Assembly: GCA_038749025.1 (NCBI GenBank)
Contig: JBCDIL010000006.1
Span: 1-64,000 of the forward strand
Direction: 5' to 3'
DNA length: 64,000 nt
DNA from: JBCAXA01 sp038749025
GTDB taxonomy: Bacteria; Pseudomonadota; Gammaproteobacteria; Steroidobacterales; Woeseiaceae
Positions within the stretch are counted from its first letter, which is position 1. Each line of letters begins with the position of its first letter. Both the position numbers and the translations under genes were made by a program. The notes beneath the pieces are model-generated. The model had not been told where the DNA came from and did no database searches. It saw only the letters and a program-made list of their open reading frames with translations. Below, in pieces: positions 43,351 to 50,833 of the stretch.

Positions 43351-44381
43351 CGCGTCACTGAAACGTCCAACCTTGCGATTGACTCGGCGACACGTCGAGC
43401 GGTTTCTAGCGGCACTTCACCGACCGCCGTCACTTGGCGGCCATTCGCAGACAAGCTATAGGTATGCGTCCCACCGAGACGAGATGCGCCAGCCATTACC
43501 TTTCGCTCCACCGCTATCGGTTCAACAAATACGGAGACTGAGGCCATGCCATCATCGAACTTGAGGTGTAAAACGCCATCATCGCTTTGACTGCGATGCG
43601 TCATTGCGAAACCGGTCGGCAAATCGGAGGACAGCGGGGCGTTTTCTACCAGCACATCGACGGCGGGCTGATCGCTCGTATAACCGATTTGGCGAAATCC
43701 GCTGACGTTGATATCGAATTCAAACTCGGCGTCAGGAATCGTCTCCTCGATCGACAGGTTGACGAAACGAGTCTCTTCGATAACGCGCCCGTAGACATCC
43801 AATAATTCCGACTTGAGCGTTAAGCCAGACGGGTGTTCGAGCCAAAGCCGGTAGCCGTAACGCCACTCGTCGCGAGGACGGATGGCCAATTGGATCGTCT
43901 TGCGATCCGCGACCCGCTCGCCACCGCGCACAAACACAACATCGTAGTGCCTCTGCAACCGCTCAACCGATATTGGCATACGGCCAACGAAGCCGCTAAC
44001 GGCCGATGCATCCTGGAACAACACAGCTTTAGAGTCCGGTAACACGCAGCGGATGCCGTTCTTGTCGCGAATCAGCGTTCGATCGGCTCCATCCAGCGTT
44101 TCTATCCGTTCGCTGACTTCGCCGTCAGCATACCGATGAACAACCTGCATGTACTCCATACGCTTGTCGAAGCGACGAGCGACTGTACCTCGGTAGTTGT
44201 ACTTTTCGACCGAACTGGTCATCCGTTGCAGCCAGTCTTCGACGGTATCGGCGCCAAGCGGTGGCGCAGCGACGAGGAACGTCGTCGTTAACGCCAGTGC
44301 GGCAACCGGGCGCTGCATGCCGAAACGGAATCGTCGACCTGCCGCGAACCGAAACCCACTAGCGATCGGAGACAAACTCAT
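43347..44381 (-). CDS. rseB: RseB/MucB periplasmic regulator of sigma-E
   Basis: RseB (345 aa) binds RseA in the periplasm and senses mislocalised lipopolysaccharide or lipoproteins. It has an N-terminal signal (helix ALALTTTFLVAAPPLGA), then DTVEDWLQRMTSSV at the mature start, the large lipoprotein-like domain (NYRGTVARRFDKRMEYMQVVHRY) and a C-terminal small domain. I chose ATG 44381, preceded by GGAGAG, inside the end of rseA; an internal ATG at 44318 lies after the rseA stop. mucD/degP does not follow; rseC does. Confidence 0.93.
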   Translation of the reverse strand: MSLSPIASGFRFAAGRRFRFGMQRPVAALALTTTFLVAAPPLGADTVEDWLQRMTSSVEKYNYRGTVARRFDKRMEYMQVVHRYADGEVSERIETLDGADRTLIRDKNGIRCVLPDSKAVLFQDASAVSGFVGRMPISVERLQRHYDVVFVRGGERVADRKTIQLAIRPRDEWRYGYRLWLEHPSGLTLKSELLDVYGRVIEETRFVNLSIEETIPDAEFEFDINVSGFRQIGYTSDQPAVDVLVENAPLSSDLPTGFAMTHRSQSDDGVLHLKFDDGMASVSVFVEPIAVERKVMAGASRLGGTHTYSLSANGRQVTAVGEVPLETARRVAESIARLDVSVTR

Positions 44382-44988
44382 CAACCACACTCTCCGTCTC
44401 ATCATCGACGACGTCGGTCGTCGCGCTGTCTGGCAAATCAGACTCAATCATTAGCGGCGTTGCGATTTGTCCGTGGCGCAACATGTAATTGACCAACTGC
44501 GGCTCGCGCAGCGAGATCTGCGGCTGTGCCGTTTGGCCCTGCTCGTATTCGGGCACCGTGTAAGTCGATGTAACGCCTGCAGCGTCAACAATGCCCGACG
44601 GGTTCGTGTCGATGCTCTGATTCAATACGAACAATGACAGCGCCGCTACCCCGGCCGCGATGGCTCCGCCGCCCAGCACACGTGACCACTGTGAACTACG
44701 CCGAGGTCGCTCGTCGGCGAACACACGACCTTGGTCGATAGACTGCGGCGGTAGCGTCGCGAGCTCCGCCCGGATTCGACTTTCGAGCGATTCCGCCACG
44801 CGCCGCTCACCGCGTACGACACTACCAATCAAGTGATATTGGTGCAGGCGTTTTTGCATGGCCGCATCGCCACCCAATCGGCGGGTCAAAAAATGCGCTT
44901 CATCGCGCGACAGTTCATCGTCGACAAAAGCCGATAACTGGCTCTCGGTCTCAGACTCGGGCTTGATCGACGTGGGTTGCTCGGACAT
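44359..44988 (-). CDS. rseA: Anti-sigma-E factor RseA/MucA
   Basis: RseA (209 aa) is a single-pass inner-membrane protein that holds sigma-E. The cytoplasmic N-terminus has the sigma-binding pattern QLSAFVDDELSRDEAHFL, the membrane helix is near 106-122 (GGAIAAGVAALSLFVL), and the periplasmic tail is long and acidic. It follows rpoE by 10 bases. Regulated proteolysis by DegS/RseP is the expected control; those genes are not in the window. Confidence 0.95.
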   Translation of the reverse strand: MSEQPTSIKPESETESQLSAFVDDELSRDEAHFLTRRLGGDAAMQKRLHQYHLIGSVVRGERRVAESLESRIRAELATLPPQSIDQGRVFADERPRRSSQWSRVLGGGAIAAGVAALSLFVLNQSIDTNPSGIVDAAGVTSTYTVPEYEQGQTAQPQISLREPQLVNYMLRHGQIATPLMIESDLPDSATTDVVDDETESVVDEFVSDR

Positions 44989-44998
44989 GGGGTGCTCG

Positions 44999-45574
44999 TT
45001 AGTTCATTAATGGGTCGATGTTATTGGTAATCGCTTCGCGCGCTCTAAATATGCGCGAGCGAACGGTTCCTACTGGACATTCCATCGCTACGGCGATTTC
45101 CTCGTAGCTGAGCCCATCGACTTCGCGCAACAAAATCGCGGTACGAAGGTCGTCAGGCAGATCACGAATCGTCTGCTCGATAACGGCGTGCATTTCATCC
45201 TTGAGTGTGACCGCCTCCGGTGTATCGCTGTCTTTAAGACGCGCATGCATGTCGTATTGTTCCGGGTCCTGGAGATCGAGGTCGTAGTCCATGGGCCGAC
45301 GCTTTGCCGCTACCAAGTGATTCTTCGCCGTATTCACGGCGATGCGATAAAGCCAGGTGTAGAAGGCGCTGTCACCACGGAAATTGGGTAAGGCCCGGTA
45401 CGCTTTGAGGAAAGCCTCTTGAGAGACGTCCAGCGCTTCATCGGTATCCTTAACATAGCGTGTAACCAGATTTACGATTTTGTGTTGGTACTTACTGACC
45501 AGGGTATCGAATGCAGACTTGTCGCCCGCTTGTACCCGTTTGACCAGAAGACCATCCGTAACGTTGGCGCCCAT
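44999..45574 (-). CDS. rpoE: RNA polymerase sigma-E factor (RpoE/AlgU)
   Basis: An extracytoplasmic-function sigma factor of 191 aa that directs the envelope stress response. Region 2 contains DEALDVSQEAFLKAYRALP and FYTWLYRIAVNTAKNHL, and region 4 has the helix-turn-helix LSYEEIAVAMECPVGTVRSRIF. A GGGGG run lies about nine bases before the ATG. The sigma-E-type promoter at 45623-45649 implies autoregulation. It begins a transcript that appears to continue through rseABC, lepA and beyond. Confidence 0.97.
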   Translation of the reverse strand: MGANVTDGLLVKRVQAGDKSAFDTLVSKYQHKIVNLVTRYVKDTDEALDVSQEAFLKAYRALPNFRGDSAFYTWLYRIAVNTAKNHLVAAKRRPMDYDLDLQDPEQYDMHARLKDSDTPEAVTLKDEMHAVIEQTIRDLPDDLRTAILLREVDGLSYEEIAVAMECPVGTVRSRIFRAREAITNNIDPLMN

Positions 45575-45622
45575 ATGGGCAAGCCCCCTTTACCAGCGGC
45601 GCTCCGCCCTGTAGCCACTGCA

Positions 45623-45649
45623 ATAGACCGGCTGTTTACCGGAAAGTTC
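45623..45649 (-). promoter_or_regulatory. Sigma-E-type promoter of rpoE
   Basis: Minus strand GAACTT (45649-45644), 16-base spacer, TCTAT (45627-45623). The -35 element and spacing match the sigma-E consensus GAACTT-N16-TCTGA; the -10 matches 3 of 5. It lies 48 bases upstream of the rpoE start. Confidence 0.75.
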
Positions 45650-45697
45650 GCACGTCGGCCGCTCATTGGACGTAAAAAGATGGCCGAACTGTGAATT

Positions 45698-45711
45698 CTG
45701 TCGCACGACAG
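45698..45711. repeat. Short inverted repeat between ygfX and the rpoE promoter
   Basis: CTGTCG-CA-CGACAG, 6-bp arms. It is not followed by a T-run, so not a standard terminator. Could be an operator; the spacing is N6, not the N8 of a LexA box. Confidence 0.4.
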
Positions 45712-45742
45712 AGGCCATTGGCCGTTGCGCGCCTCGCCGAGT

Positions 45743-46153
45743 CTACCAGGACGCGCGCGGATCATCGTGGTCACCCCACAAGACGCCGCTATGCCACAGC
45801 ACCGAGAATCGTCGCCAAGCGACCGGGTTTTGCCGTTGCCGACGTACCAGCGCAAAATACCGGCGCGACCGCCGGTCGGCTAGTGCCAGCCAGGCCCCGC
45901 CCGGCACGAGTATGGAGTGCGGCAATACCGTCAGTGCGCCAACGACCGACTCTGCTCGGAGCATGCCCGGCCCCGCAATGAGCCGACCACGCAACCAAGG
46001 CCACCGCAGGCGGCCGGCAACGTAAGCGCTCAACGGTAGCAGTGCGATTGCCGTCCATCCGGACTGATGGACAGCCGTGGCCGCGAGCAGGCAGAGCGCG
46101 CTGCCGGCAAGCCAAATGGGTAAATGGCCAGGCCGCTCACTTAAGAGAACCAC
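45743..46153 (-). CDS. ygfX: YgfX (CptA)-family membrane protein
   Basis: A 136-aa protein with two N-terminal hydrophobic helices, the partner of SdhE (YgfY). In E. coli YgfX has been described as an inner-membrane toxin (CptA) paired with YgfY/CptB, although SdhE is also a flavinylation factor. The N-terminus VVLLSERPGHLPIWLAG aligns with the family. GTG 46153 gives 136 aa and a 17-base overlap with sdhE, like E. coli (135 aa); the frame is open to 46195. Any toxin role here is only inferred. Confidence 0.85.
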   Translation of the reverse strand: MVLLSERPGHLPIWLAGSALCLLAATAVHQSGWTAIALLPLSAYVAGRLRWPWLRGRLIAGPGMLRAESVVGALTVLPHSILVPGGAWLALADRRSRRYFALVRRQRQNPVAWRRFSVLWHSGVLWGDHDDPRASW

Positions 46154-46388
46154 CGCGGAGTAAGCCGACGATCGTTTGGATAGCGGGGTCGGCACTGTCT
46201 AAACGGCCCGTTAAAAGACCGAAAATCTCAGGATCTTGAAGCTCGAGCAACCGCTCAAATGCGGCTTTCTCATCGCTATTCGCTGCGGCGTAGTCGCTCT
46301 GCAGCCAGCCCGACAACAACACATCGAGCTCGCGCATCCCGCGCCGGCATCGCCACGCTAAGGCCTTCAGCTCGACTGGACTCGTCAT
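46137..46388 (-). CDS. sdhE: FAD assembly factor SdhE
   Basis: SdhE (83 aa) promotes covalent attachment of FAD to SdhA. The signature RRGMRELDVLL (family R-G-x-x-E-x-D) is present at residues 15-25, followed by the acidic FERLLELQDPEIFGLLTG block. It lies 14 bases after sdhB, directly in the sdh cluster, and overlaps ygfX. Confidence 0.95.
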   Translation of the reverse strand: MTSPVELKALAWRCRRGMRELDVLLSGWLQSDYAAANSDEKAAFERLLELQDPEIFGLLTGRLDSADPAIQTIVGLLRGGSLK

Positions 46389-46402
46389 TGGCGAAATGCT
46401 GA

Positions 46403-47185
46403 TTAGTGGCGTCGTTCCGCCAGCATTTTCTTAGTCGCCGCAATCGCACGTGCCGGATTGAGGTCTTTCGGACACGCCGACGTACAATTCATAATCGTGT
46501 GACAACGGTACAGACGGAACGGGTCTTCCAGCTCATCAAGTCGCTCGCCGGTCGCCTCGTCGCGGCTATCGACGATCCAACGGTAGGCGGCCAACAGCGC
46601 GGCCGGGCCCAAGTAACGGTCGGAGTTCCACCAGTAACTGGGGCAACTTGTCGAGCAGCAGGCGCAAAGAATGCAAGCGGACGGCTCATTGATCAGCTCC
46701 TGGTCCTCCTTGCTTTGCAAGCGTTCACGATCAGGCGGCGGTGGCGTTCGCGACTGCAGCCAAGGCTTAATCGATGCGTATTGCGCATAGAAGTTGGTTA
46801 AGTCAGGCACGAGATCTTTAACGACCGGCATGTGCGGCAACGGATAGATATTGATATCGTCGTCGAACGTATCGATTGCCGTAATGCAGGCCAAGCCGTT
46901 CGCGCCATCCATGTTCATCGCGCAGGAACCACAGATGCCCTCGCGGCAGGAGCGGCGGAACGTCAGCGTTGGGTCAATCTCGTTTTTGATCTTCAGCAAC
47001 GCATCGAGCACCATCGGCCCGCAACGATCGAGATCGATTTCATAGGTATCCATGTGCGGATTTTCACCGCTGTCTGGATCGTAACGATAGACGTTAATGC
47101 GTTTTACGCGCGTCGCGCCCGCGTCAGCTTCAAAAGTTCGGCCCTTGCCGATGCGAGAATTGGCGGGTAGTCGAAACTCAGCCAC
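46403..47185 (-). CDS. sdhB: Succinate dehydrogenase iron-sulfur subunit
   Basis: SdhB (260 aa) carries the three iron-sulfur clusters of complex II. The 2Fe-2S motif CREGICGSCAMNMDG, the 4Fe-4S CILCACCSTSCPSYWW and the 3Fe-4S CHTIMNCTSACPKDLNP are all intact. GTG start at 47185, 27 bases after sdhA. Slightly longer than E. coli SdhB (238). Confidence 0.98.
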   Translation of the reverse strand: MAEFRLPANSRIGKGRTFEADAGATRVKRINVYRYDPDSGENPHMDTYEIDLDRCGPMVLDALLKIKNEIDPTLTFRRSCREGICGSCAMNMDGANGLACITAIDTFDDDINIYPLPHMPVVKDLVPDLTNFYAQYASIKPWLQSRTPPPPDRERLQSKEDQELINEPSACILCACCSTSCPSYWWNSDRYLGPAALLAAYRWIVDSRDEATGERLDELEDPFRLYRCHTIMNCTSACPKDLNPARAIAATKKMLAERRH

Positions 47186-47212
47186 AGGTCGATTGCTCCG
47201 ATACGGTGTAAG

Positions 47213-49000
47213 TTAGTAAACGCGGGCTTTCGGTGGAATCGGATCCACCTCGTCCGTCAACGTGTGCGAATGGACCGGGCGGTAGTCGAGGCGTACAGCC
47301 CCATCCATCGATACCCAGTTCAATGTGTGCTTCATCCAGTTTTCGTCGTCCCTGTCGGGGTAATCCTCGCGCGCCTGGGCGCCGCGGCTCTCTTTGCGAT
47401 TGGCCGCTGAGTGCACGGTCGCCTGCGCGTTAAGCAGCAAGTTTTCGAGCTCCATCGTCTCAATGAGGTCGGTATTCCAAACGAGTGAGCGGTCGCTAAC
47501 GCCGATATCGCCAAACGCGGCCAAGACACGGCCGAGCTTGTCGATCCCCTCGGCAAGAACATCACCAGTCCGGAAGACGGCCGCGTAGTTTTGCATCGTC
47601 TTTTGCATCTGTAGACGCACCGACGCCGTCGACTCGGCGCCACTTGCATGGCGGAGTTTATCGAGCCGCTCGACGCTGTTCTGACCCGCGTCTTGGGCCA
47701 GCGGCGCATGGCGCGCACCCGGCTCCATGCTGTCTTGGCAGTGCTTAGCGGCAGCGCGACCGAAAACAACCAAGTCGAGCAGCGAATTCGAACCAAGACG
47801 ATTGGCACCGTGGACCGACACACAAGCCGCCTCACCGACAGCCATCAAGCCGGGAACAACGGATTCGGGATCGCCGTCGCGTAACGTGACGACACGTCCG
47901 AAGACATCGGCCGGCACACCGCCCATGTTGTAATGGACGGTGGGCAAGACCGGTATCGGATCGCGGGTCACATCCACATTGGCAAAAATGCGCGCCGTCT
48001 CGGCGATACCGGGCAAGCGCTCGGCGATGACATCCGGTCCCAAATGCTCGAGGTGCAAGTGGATATGGTCGTTTTCTTCGCCAACGCCGCGACCTTCGCG
48101 AATCTCGACCGTCATAGAGCGGCTAACCACGTCACGTGACGCGAGATCCTTCGCATTCGGCGCGTACCGCTCCATGAAGCGTTCACCGTCAGAATTCGTT
48201 AGATAGCCGCCTTCACCGCGGCTGCCTTCGGTGATTAAGCAACCGGAACCGTAGATGCCGGTCGGGTGGAATTGGACGAACTCCATGTCTTGTAACGGCA
48301 AGCCGGCGCGCGCGACCATGCCACCCCCGTCGCCGGTGCAGGTGTGCGCCGATGTGCATGAGAAATAGGCCCGGCCATAACCGCCGGTGGCCAAGATAAC
48401 TTGGTGGGCGCGATAGCGATGCAGGCGGCCCGTCGCCATGTCAAGCGCTACAACGCCGCGACAAACACCGTCTTCCATCATTAAATCAATCGCGAAATAC
48501 TCAATGAAGAATTTCGCATCATGCTTCAAGGACTGCTGGTAGAGCGTGTGCAGCATCGCGTGACCGGTCCGATCCGCCGCCGCACAGGTTCGTTGCGCAG
48601 TCCCTTCACCGAAATGGGTCGTCATGCCCCCGAACGGTCGCTGATAGATGCGCCCCTCTTCGGTCCGCGAAAACGGCACCCCATAGTGCTCTAGCTCGAT
48701 GATCGCATCGGGTGCTTCTTTGCACATGTACTCGATCGCATCTTGGTCGCCGAGCCAGTCCGCGCCTTTAACCGTGTCGTACATGTGCCAACGCCAATCG
48801 TCTTCGCCCATGTTGCCGAGCGCGGCGCTGATACCGCCTTGCGCTGCCACGGTATGACTGCGGGTCGGAAACACTTTCGAAATGCAGGCGGTAGCGAAGC
48901 CGGCCTCAGCAAGACCAAAGGTTGCTCGCAATCCCGAGCCACCGGCGCCGATGACGACAACGTCGTAGCTGTGATCGACAAATTCGTAATCGTTGCTCAT
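47213..49000 (-). CDS. sdhA: Succinate dehydrogenase flavoprotein subunit
   Basis: SdhA (595 aa) oxidises succinate with a covalently bound FAD. The dinucleotide fold VIGAGGSGLRA, the FAD-linking histidine in RSHTVAAQGGISAALGN, the active-site region FVQFHPTGIYG and the HGANRLGSNSLLDLVV block are complete. It overlaps sdhD as ATGA. Confidence 0.98.
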   Translation of the reverse strand: MSNDYEFVDHSYDVVVIGAGGSGLRATFGLAEAGFATACISKVFPTRSHTVAAQGGISAALGNMGEDDWRWHMYDTVKGADWLGDQDAIEYMCKEAPDAIIELEHYGVPFSRTEEGRIYQRPFGGMTTHFGEGTAQRTCAAADRTGHAMLHTLYQQSLKHDAKFFIEYFAIDLMMEDGVCRGVVALDMATGRLHRYRAHQVILATGGYGRAYFSCTSAHTCTGDGGGMVARAGLPLQDMEFVQFHPTGIYGSGCLITEGSRGEGGYLTNSDGERFMERYAPNAKDLASRDVVSRSMTVEIREGRGVGEENDHIHLHLEHLGPDVIAERLPGIAETARIFANVDVTRDPIPVLPTVHYNMGGVPADVFGRVVTLRDGDPESVVPGLMAVGEAACVSVHGANRLGSNSLLDLVVFGRAAAKHCQDSMEPGARHAPLAQDAGQNSVERLDKLRHASGAESTASVRLQMQKTMQNYAAVFRTGDVLAEGIDKLGRVLAAFGDIGVSDRSLVWNTDLIETMELENLLLNAQATVHSAANRKESRGAQAREDYPDRDDENWMKHTLNWVSMDGAVRLDYRPVHSHTLTDEVDPIPPKARVY

Positions 49001-49380
49001 GCGCCACCCAAAGCAACACGGAGAATGGAAACCAGCGCGGCGACAGCCAACGCGACGACCGCAAAATTAATACCGATCAAAGCGACGACCTTCAGGGCAC
49101 CGTGAACGTAATCCTCGATAACAACCTGCAGACCTAGCTTGGCGTGATACAAGGCGGTACCGGTTAACAACAACAGCAGCACCGTGACGATGGGTGTCGC
49201 CACAAAAGCGGCGACCGAGGCATAGCTGTAATCGGGTAAGGTCAGCATGGCCAGCCCAAACCATAGGAGCAGCGGCCCGATCGCAATGGCCGATACCCGC
49301 TGAGCCCACCAATGAGACGTACCGTCTTTGGCTGATCCTAAGCCGAGAACTCGACTTAGCGGCGTGCGCAGTTGTTGCAT
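48997..49380 (-). CDS. sdhD: Succinate dehydrogenase membrane anchor subunit SdhD
   Basis: SdhD (127 aa) has three membrane helices. It contains HWWAQRVSAIAIGPLLLWFG for the first helix with the quinone-side residues, and ALYHAKLGLQVVIEDYVH with a heme or quinone histidine. Position between sdhC and sdhA is as expected. Confidence 0.95.
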   Translation of the reverse strand: MQQLRTPLSRVLGLGSAKDGTSHWWAQRVSAIAIGPLLLWFGLAMLTLPDYSYASVAAFVATPIVTVLLLLLTGTALYHAKLGLQVVIEDYVHGALKVVALIGINFAVVALAVAALVSILRVALGGA

Positions 49381-49405
49381 GGTTTCGTGGAATCCTGTGG
49401 CGTAA

Positions 49406-49786
49406 TCAGCCGAGATAAATAACTAGCCAGAAAAGCGCGGTCGCACCGCAACTGGACGACAAGACCGCCCACGCCGTGCGGGTCGCGGTCGTCTTCTCAA
49501 ACCCTAACCCGGCATCCCAAAACAAATGACGAATACCGTTCGCGAGGTGGAAAAAGGCGGCGAGCGAGACACCGATCAGGACGAGCTGGCCAAACCAACT
49601 CGAAACAGCTGCCACGTAAGTGGCGTAATCGGCCGGCCCACCGGCGAGCGCCAAAAGCCAACCAACAAATAGCAATGTCCCGACGGATAAGGCGACGCCA
49701 CTGAAGCGGTGCAAAATGGAGGTGAGCATCGTAATCCGCCATCCGTAGGCAGAAAGATGCGGCGACAATGGTCGGGAGCTGCTCAT
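49406..49786 (-). CDS. sdhC: Succinate dehydrogenase cytochrome b556 subunit
   Basis: SdhC (126 aa), three membrane helices. The heme/quinone motifs ILHRFSGVALSVG and HLANGIRHLFWDAGLGF are intact. It follows the SDHAF4-like gene by 40 bases. Confidence 0.96.
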   Translation of the reverse strand: MSSSRPLSPHLSAYGWRITMLTSILHRFSGVALSVGTLLFVGWLLALAGGPADYATYVAAVSSWFGQLVLIGVSLAAFFHLANGIRHLFWDAGLGFEKTTATRTAWAVLSSSCGATALFWLVIYLG

Positions 49787-49826
49787 GCGCGCGCGCCGTT
49801 AGGTAACAATCTGTCGGACGGGGGGG

Positions 49827-50015
49827 TTAAAAGTCGATGCAACGGCCGTTCTTTTCCCAATCGCCGAAGCGAGTGGGGTCGGGTCCGTCGCGTCCACCGA
49901 TCTCACGCGGCTGCGCCGATTCGGCTGGCGGCTCGGTCGACTCAGCAGCCGAATCCGCCGATTGTTCATCGTCAGAAACATGGGGCCCCGTCAACTTGCT
50001 ATCTCCCTGTTTCAT
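49827..50015 (-). CDS. SDHAF4-like succinate dehydrogenase assembly factor (DUF1674)
   Basis: A 62-aa protein whose C-terminus EIGGRDGPDPTRFGDWEKNG followed by RCIDF is the signature of DUF1674/SDHAF4, the SdhA chaperone known from mitochondria and alphaproteobacteria. The N-terminal half is polar and Glu/Ser-rich (disordered). I chose ATG 50015; a longer frame to 50135 would run into ygfZ on the other strand. It is the first gene of the sdh cluster (then sdhC-D-A-B-sdhE). Too small to be sure without homology search, but the C-terminal motif is very specific. Confidence 0.85.
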   Translation of the reverse strand: MKQGDSKLTGPHVSDDEQSADSAAESTEPPAESAQPREIGGRDGPDPTRFGDWEKNGRCIDF

Positions 50016-50021
50016 TGCCAA

Positions 50022-50030
50022 ATTATGCCA
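50022..50030 (-). promoter_or_regulatory. Extended -10 element upstream of the SDHAF4-like gene
   Basis: Minus strand TGGCATAAT is an extended -10 (CATAAT, 5 of 6). It ends seven bases before the ATG at 50015, so a transcript from here would be leaderless. No good -35 hexamer. Confidence 0.35.
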
Positions 50031-50065
50031 GAGCACCCCAGCCAATGCACGATCGGTAACTAGAC

Positions 50066-50833
50066 ATGACAGCGTCGCAACGCTCTGCCGACACGCTCGG
50101 AGCCCTTTCGATATCCGGCGACGATCGGGTCCCATTTTTGCAAGGCCAATTGTCTTGTGACCTGCGTTTACTCGAGCACCAAGCGGTCCTCGATGGCGCC
50201 TGGCTGAACCCGTCTGGACGGGTAATCACCGCCCTGCAAGTTATATCGACCGGCTCCGCGATAGGTTTATTTCTGCCGAATGAACTTGTCGACAGCGTCG
50301 CCGAACGACTGACGAAGTTTCGCTTTCGCGCACGCGTCGACATCGATGCCAGCGTCGGCTGGCAAGCGGGTTTTGATATCGATCGGCCGTTCGCCGAACG
50401 ACGGTTGGCCGGTAGTGACCGACCCGAGGCTTTCGGCGACCAGCCACCGGCGGACCCGGCAGCGTGGCGGCTAGCGCGGCTTCGCGCCGGCCATGCCTGG
50501 ATAGGGCTGGAGGCGACCGAGCAATACACGGCTCACCAGCTCAACCTCGATCGCCTCGGGGCAATCAGCTTCGACAAAGGCTGCTACAGCGGCCAGGAGA
50601 TCGTCGCCCGTACTGAACATCGCGGTAAGGTCAAGCGGCGTCTCATTCACCTGGTTGGCGCTAACGAGGCCATCGAGCACGGCGCGGCCGTGACAGGCGC
50701 CGACGGCGCTAAGCTGGGCACTGTCGTCGATGCCGTGGCGAGCGACTCGAGCGCAGAAGTCCTGGCGCTCCTGCCCATCGAGATTGCCGGCGAGCTGCTG
50801 TGCAACGGTAGCGAACTGCAGCGAGTGCCTTAG
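50066..50833 (+). CDS. ygfZ: YgfZ, folate-binding Fe-S maintenance protein
   Basis: YgfZ (255 aa) is a folate-binding protein of the GcvT fold that supports Fe-S enzymes such as MiaB. The signature DKGCYSGQEIVARTEHRGK with the conserved Cys is intact. It is divergent from the sdh cluster, which contains Fe-S protein SdhB, and converges with lysS (4-base overlap of stops). In E. coli ygfZ is also next to sdhE/ygfX. Confidence 0.95.
   Translation: MTASQRSADTLGALSISGDDRVPFLQGQLSCDLRLLEHQAVLDGAWLNPSGRVITALQVISTGSAIGLFLPNELVDSVAERLTKFRFRARVDIDASVGWQAGFDIDRPFAERRLAGSDRPEAFGDQPPADPAAWRLARLRAGHAWIGLEATEQYTAHQLNLDRLGAISFDKGCYSGQEIVARTEHRGKVKRRLIHLVGANEAIEHGAAVTGADGAKLGTVVDAVASDSSAEVLALLPIEIAGELLCNGSELQRVP

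Noticed and set aside
45698..45711. CTGT...ACAG dyad before rpoE as a LexA box
   Set aside because: The spacing is six bases, not eight, so it does not fit the operator.
45743..46388. sdhE-ygfX as a novel toxin-antitoxin system
   Set aside because: This is the known SdhE/YgfX (CptBA) pair; toxin activity is debated and nothing here is new.
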